From contig LSSN01000175.1 in the NCBI GenBank assembly GCA_001970855.1, positions 1 through 29,071 of the forward strand: a stretch of DNA of 29,071 nucleotides, given 5' to 3'. Source of the stretch: Smittium culicis. Its lineage: Eukaryota; Kickxellomycota; Harpellomycetes; Harpellales; Legeriomycetaceae. Of this stretch, positions 1 to 7,758 are shown one piece after another. The translations under genes were made by a program, and so were the position numbers. The notes below the pieces were generated by a model. The model saw nothing but the letters and a program-made list of their open reading frames with translations, was not told the DNA's origin and did no database searches. The stretch's first letter is position 1, and each line of letters opens with the position of its first letter.

Positions 1-165
1 TAAATACTGACTTTAATCAGAAATTTGATTAGTCTAAGATAAACCGAGTGAAATTAATAAAGGCCGAAAGAATAAAAGATTAAGAATAATAAACTATCTG
101 AGATATAAAAACTAATAAAAAATTATAAATAATAAATAAAAATTATAAAAAGTAAAAAATATTTA

Positions 166-238
166 ACCTAGCGCGAGGGTCGAACTCGCAACCTTCTGAT
201 TAGAAGTCAGATGCGCTATCCAATTGCGCCAGCCAGGC
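166..238 (-). tRNA. tRNA-Arg (anticodon UCU)
   Basis: The reverse complement folds as a 73-nt cloverleaf. The acceptor strands GCCTGGC and GCTAGGT pair with two G-U wobbles. The D arm is GCGC/GCGC, the anticodon stem TCTGA/TCAGA encloses loop CTTCTAA (anticodon TCT), and the T arm GCGAG/CTCGC encloses TTCGACC. No intron and no encoded CCA are seen. On the minus strand a T6 run (154-159) follows within about 7 nt and is a plausible Pol III terminator. Confidence 0.95.
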
Positions 239-495
239 CTATGAATTGAATTAATCGACACAAATTACATAATCGCGTATATTTGCTACTAATTTGTTGT
301 CCAATAGCTCAGCGCATTGTGATCGCCCACATCCTATGATGCATTTATTCGCTATATGATGCCAGATATGTTATTTACAAAAATTTATTTTTAGATCTGT
401 GTTTTTATTCACTTGATAGATTTATTTATTTTTAACAGCTGAAATTTATTGGAACGCTAACATACTAGAAATTTGTGGTAAAATAATCTAAAAAA
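239..495. other. Intergenic, no gene seen
   Basis: This AT-rich spacer lies between tRNA-Arg and the candidate RNase P RNA. The only notable piece is TAGCTCAGCGC at 305-315, which resembles a Pol III A box. No matching B box could be found, so it is not called a promoter. Confidence 0.4.
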
Positions 496-882
496 TAGTT
501 TAGATGGTGCAGGTGAAAAAAAATGTCCTAATACTTATAAATTCCCCTGCCCGTCTACCTGTTTCGTACCTATAGGGATTAAAACCAATCCACTTGCCGA
601 AAGATCTACCGAGGTATAGCTTCAAAAAGGCTTCATAACTTAAAGCTACAAGCAGTCACGGAATTAAGCTCACTACAAAGAAATCGAATTTGTTGAGATG
701 ATTGAGCTCCTAGTCAGAGCATATATCAAACATATTTTTGAAAAAATATGCTCCTACCCAAAAGTGGGAATGAACGACCTTACTCTCCTATAATAAACTC
801 CTAAACGGCTGAGATTATTATTGCTGTTGAACGCTGGACTTGTGTACAGAGATTATCTTAGACTGTGCTGAACTAATTTTTT
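496..882 (+). ncRNA. Candidate RNase P (or MRP) RNA
   Basis: This is likely the RNA subunit of the tRNA 5'-processing ribonuclease. A CR-I-like block GCCGAAAGATCTACCGAGG lies at 596-614 and a CR-V-like block ACAGAGATTATCTTA at 846-860. AAGAT (601-605) can pair with ATCTT (855-859) as helix P4. TAGTTTAG (496-503) pairs with CTGAACTA (868-875), with one wobble, as terminal helix P1. In between, GAGCATAT (717-724) pairs perfectly with ATATGCTC (746-753). This sits where CR-II and CR-III flank P12, and is followed by the small hairpin CCCA-AAAG-TGGG (757-768). A T6 run (877-882) ends the unit. The resulting length of about 380 nt is close to the yeast RNA. P2 and P3 are weak by eye. RNase P is favoured over MRP because of the CR-II/III-like hairpin. 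The call rests on motif order and pairing, not on a covariance search. Confidence 0.5.
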
Positions 883-1588
883 GCTCCTGTTTCTTATGGC
901 CCTCCAATGGGGTCGAAATTTTTTTTTTTTTCTAATCAGTTTTGGATTTGCTTTAACCCTTTCACGGGTGTTAAACTGTTTTTGGCTTATAAAATATAGC
1001 CAACAGCGTTCTATTAAAATACTATAATTCCATTGATATTTCAATCATTGGTTTATTGCTGAATAGCTGCAAATAATAAATATACTTATAAATCATAAAC
1101 GAATCAATAAATTTGTATTTTTTAAGAGTGTTGCGAGGAAAGGTTTAATGCACTTCAGGAATTAGTGGGCTTAGAGCTTATATTTCATTTTTTTTATTTT
1201 GAGCTATGACCATAGTATTTATTGGATGACTTTTATAAAGATTGGCGAATAAACGATAAATAAATTACAAATTCTGAACAATTATCAATTAGTCAAATGC
1301 ATAAAATATATATTTGAAACTTGAAAAAGTTATGTCTTTTGGGTTAAAAGAATTAAAAATGTATAGGAGAATATTTGGAGGGGCGGAACTTTTGCCGTCA
1401 AGTTTTTCCTACTTTGCAGCGTTACATTTAAGTATAATTAAATTTAGAATTTATCATCGAATGGTTTAACTGATACAACCAATAGCTTACCCTAGTTCTA
1501 TTAGCAAATAGAATTTCTAAGAAAATAAGTTCCATTCTCCAAAGAATATCCCATATGTAATCAAGATCAGCAAAAATGTCATATTCTT
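883..1588. other. Intergenic, no gene seen
   Basis: This AT-rich stretch has many stops in all frames. It contains a T13-like run (917-929) that could act as a back-up Pol III terminator for the upstream RNA candidate. No convincing gene, repeat or RNA was recognised here. Confidence 0.4.
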
Positions 1589-1660
1589 GCTCTGAGTGAG
1601 GCTCGAACTCACGACCTTGAGATTATGAGACTCACGCTCTACCAACTGAGCCATCAAAGC
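1589..1660 (-). tRNA. Elongator tRNA-Met (anticodon CAU)
   Basis: The reverse complement folds as a 72-nt tRNA. Acceptor GCTTTGA pairs with TCAGAGC, and a D arm GGCTC/GAGC follows. The anticodon stem TGAGT/TCTCA encloses CTCATAA (anticodon CAT), and the T arm GTGAG/CTCAC encloses TTCGAGC. The T-T apposition at the loop end of the anticodon stem is also seen in yeast elongator tRNA-Met. A T5 run follows on the minus strand (1572-1576). The retroelement LTR begins only 6 bp upstream of the mature 5' end. Confidence 0.95.
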
Positions 1661-1666
1661 ATGAAT

Positions 1667-1993
1667 TGTCGTAATATAAATACGAACAAGTTTTTTATGT
1701 ACTATAATATTCTTTAATCACTTGCTTTGCTTTAATAGGTTTTATTCTTTAAGGACTTTCTCTTTTTCTAAAACATCCCTCCCTTGTGTGATGTTGTTTT
1801 GCCCAGCTTTTATAGCTTTGCAAAGATAATAATATAATAATGTAAAATAAAGTAGGTATTAAACGTTTGTGATGCCAAGTGTTAACTTGGCACTCTGACT
1901 TGGCGTTGGGTTTGTCGTACAACTTTGGTATTAAGCCAAGGAAAAAACCAGTGGGAAAAAGTGCTTGCCTTAATACTTTTATATTATACGACA
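1667..1993 (-). repeat. LTR, left copy (3' LTR of the minus-strand pol)
   Basis: This is a 327-bp terminal repeat that reads TGTCGTATAAT to TTACGACA on the minus strand. It is the inverted copy of 5151-5477. Aligned by eye they differ at two positions (GGG versus GGT in a T-rich stretch, and one base near the U5 end). It follows the pol 3' end in the normal 3'-LTR orientation and ends 6 bp from tRNA-Met. Confidence 0.9.
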
Positions 1994-2004
1994 GACCCCC
2001 GACT
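1994..2004 (-). promoter_or_regulatory. Candidate polypurine tract before the 3' LTR
   Basis: On the minus strand the bases just before the left LTR read AGTCGGGGGTC, a G-rich run directly abutting TGTCG. Its position matches the plus-strand primer site of an LTR element, but the tract is short and broken by pyrimidines. Confidence 0.4.
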
Positions 2005-2421
2005 CTACATTCGAGCGTCCCGTTCTGAATGTCTCATTTCCCTAAACTGTTGTAATGTAGGCCTCAATTTACTAGCTTGAACCTCCGGGATCATGTTTGC
2101 CTTATTTTGGTATAGCTTTAGCAGGTCTCCATTCACTTGATCTGTGTTTCCATTTGAATCGCGGATCCAGTAGTTGCCTTTTTCTAGGACTCTTATAATT
2201 GTATAAGGGCCTTCCCATGTTGCAGTAAACTTGGACGTTGGTGTTTCTATACTTTTTAGTACCGTATCGTTTAACTTAAAATTGTACTTCTTGACCGTTT
2301 TGTTGTAGCGCATTCCTTCATATCTCTTGCTTTTGATTATTTTCTCAAGATTTAGCTTTCTGAGGGCTGGTAAGTCATCTCTGATTGATTTTACTCGCTC
2401 AATCACCGCTTCTACATAGTC
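2005..2421 (-). pseudogene. Ty3/Gypsy integrase C-terminal end
   Basis: This is the last part of the pol polyprotein, in the same frame as the integrase core but separated from it by a TAA stop at 2422-2424. It contains the GPY-type integrase C-terminal module (WEGPYTIIRVLEKGNYWI), which in this family helps integrase multimerise and bind DNA. No chromodomain follows. The frame closes at 2005, about a dozen bases before the left LTR, as is usual for a 3' pol end. Because the stop lies upstream, this segment would not be made as part of integrase unless the stop were read through. Confidence 0.8.
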
Positions 2422-3852
2422 TTAATTAGTAACAGGCGCAGTCCATGTCAATGGAGTTGTGATCTCAAATCCATACAGCATTTCCGAAGGACTATTCCCT
2501 GTAACTCTATGCTTCATTGTGCGTATTGTTAGCATCGCCTTCCATAAATATAAGTCCCAGTTTTCTTTATCAAATAAGCATATCTTAGATAGAACATTCT
2601 TTATTAGCTGGTTGAAACGTTCAACTTGTCCATTAGACTGTGGTCTATAAGAAGTGGTTGGGTGGTGATCGATTCCTAGGAATTTGTATAGTTCCACTGC
2701 TGTGTCGCTAACGAAATTTGATCCTCTATCAGAAATCAATTTTTTTGGAACGCCATAATTCATTATGACATCATAAATTAGAAAATTTACCACGGTTTCC
2801 GTCTGAACGTTTTCCACAGCTTTCAAAACCGGCCATTTTGTAACATAATCTATCGCAGTAAGTATGTATCGGCTCCCATTAGCTGAAATAGGATTTATGG
2901 GTCCAATTGCGTCGATACCCAATACTTCAAACGGTTTTGTGACTTTTATTGGATCGAATTCATGTCTCCTTGTTGGATTTCCTGTAAACCTTTGGCAGCG
3001 ATCACAAAAAGATACTACATGTTTAACCATCTCAAATATCCCGTTGCCTGTAAATTTTCTTTTTACTTTTATCCACGTGTTGTTGATTCCTGTGTGTTCT
3101 TGATTATGAATTTCCTCTATTTTTTCTTGCACATTTCTTTCATGTAGTACCTCACGTAGTCCGTAATTTTTTGAATAGCTGAATAGCTTTCCGTCGACCA
3201 GTTTATATTTTCTCGATTGATTTTTTAGCTTATTACGAAATTCTTCATCTACATCACGAGGGTACTTATTGCCTTCCAAATAATTTCTTAGTGCATGGTA
3301 TCTTAAAATATCCATCGAAAATAGAGAGTTAGAACTTTCTTCAACATTTTCTGACGATTCGTCGTTTTCAACCTCCAAAAATGATCTGGATAAATGGTCA
3401 GCCGGGTTTTTCGTTCCTTTTCTGTGTATTAAGTCATACTCATACTCTCTTAGAATTATCGCCCATCTTGCTAAACGTCCTGACGTCATTTTAGAATCAA
3501 AAGGTTTTATCAATGCTGAGTGATCAGTTACTATCGAAAATTTTCTTTCCCATATGTAGTTTCTAAAGTACGTCACACCCCAAACCACCCCAAGACCTTC
3601 TAAGTGGGTTGCAGAATAGTTCTTCTCCGCCTTTGACAAAGTTCGACTCGCATAAGCTACCGGATACTCCTTCCCCCCCTCTATTTGGCTTAGAATAGCC
3701 CCTATTCCATTTTTAGATGCATCTGTAGTAACCATGAATTTTTTGCTCCATTTAGGATATCTCAATACTGGTGCTTCAACCAAGCATTTTTTGAGTTTCT
3801 CTACTGCTAATCCACAATCTTCGTTCCATTTCCATCGTACGTCCTTTCGCAA
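2422..3852 (-). pseudogene. Ty3/Gypsy RNase H and integrase core
   Basis: This is an uninterrupted 476-codon segment of pol. Residues about 38-158 are the RNase H domain (TDASKNG near 43-49, YASRTLS near 67-73). Residues 249-286 are the integrase zinc-binding HHCC region (H249, H253, C283, C286). The integrase catalytic triad is D314 (codon 2911-2913), D375 (2728-2730) and E411 (2620-2622), a DD35E spacing. RNase H removes the RNA template and integrase joins cDNA ends to target DNA. The catalytic residues are all intact, so decay here is slight. It is called a pseudogene because the same frame is cut by stops at 4108-4110 and 2422-2424 and lacks gag and a complete protease. Confidence 0.9.
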
Positions 3853-4794
3853 TAGAAGAGTTAACGGTTTAGATATAGCTGCATAATTTCTAATAAACTT
3901 CCTATAATACCCGGTGGTACCTAAGAAACTTTGAACTTCTTTTATAGATGTAGGATACTTTAATTTAGAGATTGCTTCAGTCTTTGCTTTATTCGTTTCG
4001 ATACCAGAACTAGATATAACGTGTCCAAGGTACTCGATTTTCTGTTGTCCAAAAACACATTTCTTTCTGTTTAACTTTATTTTTGCCGCTCGGAGTAAGT
4101 TAAATATCTACTCTAGATCTTTTTCATGTTGTTCGATGCTGGGTGAGTATATTACCACATCATCGATGAATACCACGGCAGACTTCCACAAAACGTCTTT
4201 TAGAGCTTTTTCCATTAGTCTCTGGAACGTTGAGGGACTATTGCAGAGCCCGAAAGGCATTACATTATAACAATATAACCCTTCACCTGGAAGTGCAAAA
4301 GCCGTCTTGAGTTTGTCTTCAGGCCTTAGCTTTACCTGCCAAAAGCCGCTTAAGGCATCTAAAGTGCTGTATACTTGTGACCCTCCCAGTGCTTCAAAAA
4401 TATCTTCGATCAAAGGCAAAGGATAGGTGTCCTTTTTAGTAATCGCATTCAATCTTCTGTAGTCGGAACAAATTCTTAAACCACCATCTTTTTTCCATAC
4501 CGTTACTACGGGAGCACACCAATCCGAAGTACAGGGTTCAATAATTCGTTGGTTTTTCATACGTTCAATCTCTATTCTAGCTTTTTCTTTCATCGCTTGA
4601 GGTATACGATACGGGCGTAGTTTAATTGGATTATTATCTCCTGTGTTTATTTGGTGCTCTATTATATCCGTACTTGTAAGCTCTGATAATTCACTAGCTA
4701 ATATATATTTATTTCTTTCTATCACTTTTTGAATTTTAGGGTCTATGTTCGTTGATGGTTTCAAATTCTCTACTGCAAAAACCGCCTTTCCTAT
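3853..4794 (-). pseudogene. Ty3/Gypsy reverse transcriptase
   Basis: This part of pol is in frame with protease upstream and RNase H downstream. Fingers and palm motifs are clear: WKKDGGLRICSDYRRLN, the ALSGFWQ motif, MPFGLCNSPSTFQRLM and the catalytic VFIDDVVIYS. A TAG stop at 4108-4110 follows about eleven codons after the FIDD motif. The frame then continues through the thumb/connection region (KLNRKKCVFG, EYLGHVIS, FLGTTGYYRKFI). A TGA stop at 4795-4797 separates it from protease. It would copy element RNA into cDNA inside virus-like particles if intact. With no frameshift seen, the damage is limited to point changes. Confidence 0.9.
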
Positions 4795-5150
4795 TCAATA
4801 AAAGGACTCCAGTTCGCTTTGGACAATATTTCTTGAAGTTGAAAGATTTAGGACATCATCGTATTCGCCTACCGGTAGAATTAGTTCGGAATTCTTGATA
4901 TCAATTAAAGCTTCGTGATATTTGAGCCAATCTGTGCCTAATATTAGAGAGCTTTTTCTATTGTCCATCACTAACAGCTCTGCATCGAATTTAAAATCTG
5001 CAATCGAGATTGGGACTTTGGATATTTTCCCTAACGTATTATGGCGTTTGCCGTCAGCAGTTATAATAGTCTCGTCATATTTGCAATCGGGGAGCAGTCC
5101 CAGCTTTTCCATCAGCCCGGTTGATACGACACTACACGCTGCCCCAGTAT
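4795..5150 (-). pseudogene. Ty3/Gypsy aspartic protease, 5'-truncated
   Basis: The coding frame starts abruptly at the right LTR. The active-site motif reads NTGAACS: the AT of the first codon and the TGA that follows come from the element, whereas the family has DTGA, so the break falls in the catalytic Asp codon. Downstream is the family motif ILGTDWLKYHEALIDI. A TGA stop (4795-4797) ends the segment and the frame then runs on into reverse transcriptase. An open frame continues upstream into the LTR to 5265, but that part is LTR sequence, not protease. The enzyme normally cuts Gag-Pol; without the true Asp codon and the N-terminal part it should be inactive. Confidence 0.8.
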
Positions 5151-5477
5151 TGTCGTATAATATAAAAGTATTAAGGCAAGCACTTTTTCCCACTGGGTTT
5201 TTCCTTGGCTTAATACCAAAGTTGTACGACAAACCCAACGCCAAGTCAGAGTGCCAAGTTAACACTTGGCATCACAAACGTTTAATACCTACTTTATTTT
5301 ACATTATTATATTATTATCTTTGCAAAGCTATAAAAGCTGGGCAAAACAACATCACACAAGGGAGGGATGTTTTAGAAAAAGAGAAAGTCCTTAAAGAAT
5401 AAAACCTATTAAAGCAAAGCAAGTGATTAAAGAATATTATAGTACATAAAAAACTTGTTCGTATTTATAATACGACA
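5151..5477 (+). repeat. LTR, right copy (linked to PBS and gag)
   Basis: This 327-bp LTR starts TGTCGTATAAT and ends AATACGACA on the plus strand, with TGTCGTAT/ATACGACA inverted ends. It is nearly identical to the inverted left copy. It is followed by a PBS and gag on the plus strand, so this is its true orientation, opposite to the adjoining pol. Its U3 end joins the protease codon exactly at TG, as an integrase-made junction would. Confidence 0.9.
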
Positions 5478-5480
5478 TTT

Positions 5481-5498
5481 TGGCGCTCCCACCTAGGC
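5481..5498 (+). other. Primer-binding site
   Basis: TGGCGCTCCCACCTAGGC begins 3 nt after the LTR. Its first bases TGG complement the CCA end of a tRNA, the expected layout of a minus-strand primer site. The matching tRNA would end GGTGGGAGCGCCA; I could not assign it to an amino acid. Neither tRNA gene in this window matches. Confidence 0.6.
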
Positions 5499-5520
5499 CT
5501 GACGGTAAGCGTTAAAAAGT

Positions 5521-5758
5521 ATGGACAACTCTGCCAAAACAAGCTCAATAAATCTCAAGGAACCGGAAGTATTCTTAGACAACGATGAGGTCGACCTCGT
5601 GTTCTGGTTACGCCGCTATGACCTGTATGCGAGAAAAAAAAGATGGAGTGAAATTGATAAAATAGATTTGTTGGAACTTTATCTTGACGGAAAAACGCTA
5701 AGCTGGTTTGACGGAAATCGTGCTAAATTCGATACTTGGGATAACCTAAAAAAACTTC
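5521..5758 (+). pseudogene. Ty3/Gypsy gag, N-terminal fragment
   Basis: About 79 codons of gag start at ATG 5521, after the PBS and a short leader. The product has the acidic start and the WLRRYDLYARKKRWSEIDK...LDGKTLSWFDGNRAKFDTW pattern typical of the retrotransposon capsid N-terminal half. The frame then runs into a copy of the LTR end (5759-5778) and stops at 5779-5781. The rest of capsid and the zinc-knuckle nucleocapsid are absent. The gag sequence before the break and the LTR share AAAAAACTT, so the joint sits in microhomology. Gag would form the particle shell; this fragment cannot. Confidence 0.75.
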
Positions 5759-5778
5759 TTCGTATTTATAATACGACA
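5759..5778 (+). repeat. LTR U5-end fragment
   Basis: These are the last 20 bases of the LTR, TTCGTATTTATAATACGACA, identical to 5458-5477. It closes the composite element on the right with a U5-type end next to flank TGAAA. Confidence 0.8.
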
Positions 5779-7207
5779 TGAAACTATTTGTATTTTTATA
5801 TTATTGAATTTACCGTTTTTTCCTGCATGGTTTTTAGGATGATCTCGCTAATATTAATCATATTATTATTGTTATTGTTTTTTAACTATACTATTTTAAT
5901 ACATACAATTATTAACATATTACACGTCAATGGGAATGAAATTAATTTAATTATTTTTGATCTTTAATTAATTATTCCCAATGAAGTATAACCGCACTAA
6001 TTACTATTTAGTAATATATAGCGACGTGTAGTATATAAATGCTACAAAATATGATTTATACAAAGAATAATTTCTATAAATACCCTGATGAAATAAAGAT
6101 GAATCAGGGAAGAAAAGACAGTATTAAAATTATTATTATAATTATCTTCCACTTATAACTAATAAAATAGTAGATAAATATTATTATTAAACTTTTAATA
6201 TTAAATATCTAACATAAAATTAATATATATCGTGACCTTATTCGCATTAAAACCACCTCGAAAAAAGATAAGCTATATCTATTATAAGCTTTTTAAGAAC
6301 TAATTTATGTATTAAAGTTATTAATTATACGACATTAATGTCGTATAAAATAAAATATTTCCAATAATGCGCAAATTTTTCACCTTGTGGTTTTACAGCA
6401 TTATTATTCCCGATGCCAAACATTTTTATTACTATTAATATTATTATCACAGTTTAATAGTTTTTTTTTATAATTTATTTCTTTATTTTTTCATCATATT
6501 ACCCTATTTCCCGAGGATCATATGATTATATTTAACAACAAACCAATAAAGAATCGTTTTCCCATGTATCATATGACTTGTGGGAAAACAAGTAATATGG
6601 AACTAATACTAATTATAAAGATTTTTTTTTGTAAAAGCATGAATGAAGCTGAAATGAGATAGATAGAAAAACTTATAAATAGCTACAGATTTAATAGAAA
6701 TGAGAAAAGATATGATATTTTTGGAATAGATATCAATCACGCTAATAAATTGTTATTAAAAGAGATTTTATTAAATTATTAATATTATATTTTATATTGT
6801 AAGCAGAAAAAATAGGGATTAACTTTTTGTTGATAAATCTAATCTGGTATCAAAATAGGAACAGCGTAAATTAAATAATATACGACATCATCGACAAAAA
6901 TTTATATATATACTTAACGTATAGTAAATTTTATTATACTTAGCTTTTTACACTCTATACTTTTTTTTTTTATAAATTAGCCAAACGACTAATAATACAT
7001 CGTTTTTAAAGATTAAATATGCAAATATAATAACATTATTATTCAAAATACATCACACATAAGTAAAGAATTGCAAACTTGGAATTCTGAAATAATAAGA
7101 ATATTCTAACATATTATATTTTTGGAAATCAGAATTCTATTATATTATTACTTTGCGAAATTTTTTTGTCACATAATGTATAATAATATATAATACATTA
7201 TTAAAAT
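5779..7207. other. AT-rich spacer, no gene
   Basis: This stretch is very AT-rich, with stops in every frame. It contains a CCCTGAT/ATCAGGG hairpin (6083-6089/6103-6109), a palindrome of LTR-like ends (6325-6348) and another TACGACA near 6881. No coding sequence was recognised. Confidence 0.5.
6325..6348. repeat. 24-bp palindrome built from two LTR-like ends
   Basis: TTATACGACA, then TTAA, then TGTCGTATAA form a perfect palindrome. Each 10-bp arm equals the first ten bases of the nearby Ty3 LTR. Similarity continues weakly on the right (AATAAAATATT against ATATAAAAGTATT). It may be an old remnant of facing LTR ends, or chance in AT-rich DNA. Confidence 0.45.
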
Positions 7208-7466
7208 GGTTAAATATTAAATATAAGATATTTTATAAAATTTCTAGATCTTTTATTAATTCCAAAAACTTTTTTTAATTCCAAGACCTTTTACTTAATT
7301 GGAAGAGATTTTTTTTAATTATCAAGGAGTATTCAAAAAATAGGCGTCAATTTCAAGGATTTTTTTAGCTGAATCCAAGATGTCATTCGCATCTAATATG
7401 AATTATTCTATTAACTTTTTGTATTTTATTTTTATAAATTTTAATAAATTCTTTTTTAGATACATA
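7208..7466 (+). repeat. Left terminal inverted repeat
   Basis: Starts GGTTAAATATTAAATATAAG and includes TAGGCGTCAATTTCAAGGAT and ATGAATTATTCTATTAAC. These blocks reappear in the same order on the minus strand of 12730-12891. It is longer than its partner because of a tandem expansion at 7251-7328. Confidence 0.6.
7251..7328 (+). repeat. Four degenerate copies of a ~20-bp unit in the left TIR
   Basis: The units read approximately CTTTTATTAATTCCAAAAA, CTTTTTTTAATTCCAAGAC, CTTTTACTTAATTGGAAGAG and a looser ATTTTTTTTAATTATCAAGG. The right TIR has a single counterpart (CTTTTGCTTAATTTCCGAG). Confidence 0.5.
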
Positions 7467-7758
7467 ATAGCCGCTGCTGTTATGTAAAAAGCACCCCAGT
7501 CGTGCGTTAAGATAAAATTAATTTATAAATAGTATACTTAGGATTCAAAAGTAAATTATTGATACTTATAACCAATAATAATAAAGTTTCATGAAACTTA
7601 GACTTATAGAAATCAAATATTTCGTTTAAATTAGGATTTAAAAACACAAAAAATTCATGAAATCAGCGCATAAGGATACTTTTTATGAAAAAAATTAAGA
7701 TAAAGTAGATCATCTTATTTATATAAATACATAAATAGAGTTTTAAGTACCAAAACTG

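Larger units (their letters stand above)
1667..5778. mobile_element. Rearranged Ty3/Gypsy LTR retrotransposon with inverted LTRs
   Basis: The order left to right is: minus-oriented LTR (1667-1993), minus-strand pol (2005-5150), plus-oriented LTR (5151-5477), PBS, plus-strand gag start (5521-5758), and a 20-bp copy of the LTR end (5759-5778). A normal element has direct LTRs with gag-pol between them; here the 5' LTR-PBS-gag block is inverted against pol. Both outer ends are the U5 type of LTR end. The flanks are TGAAT on the left (1662-1666) and TGAAA on the right (5779-5783), a 4-of-5 match to a 5-bp target-site duplication, so the whole composite may have inserted as one unit. The domain order PR-RT-RNaseH-IN places it in Ty3/Gypsy. 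Most of gag and the start of protease are missing, and pol has three stops, so it is not autonomous. Confidence 0.85.

Noticed and set aside
516..523. A8 run that would be a Pol III terminator on the minus strand
   Set aside because: No minus-strand RNA could be built upstream of it, whereas the plus-strand RNase P-type motifs and helices explain the segment better.
853..1044. 63-codon minus-strand open frame with a Lys/Arg-rich end
   Set aside because: The basic stretch comes from a poly-T run read in reverse, and the frame overlaps the 3' end of the RNA candidate. No family is recognisable.
2459..3147. Plus-strand open frames of 60-80 codons
   Set aside because: They are antisense to the integrase core and have no family features.
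4922..5395. 157-codon plus-strand open frame
   Set aside because: It is antisense to protease and runs through the LTR; its length reflects the overlap, not a gene.
1667..5778. DIRS-type element, because the terminal repeats are inverted
   Set aside because: DIRS elements use a tyrosine recombinase. Here a complete DD35E integrase and ordinary TG...CA LTRs are present, so rearrangement of a Ty3/Gypsy element is the simpler reading.
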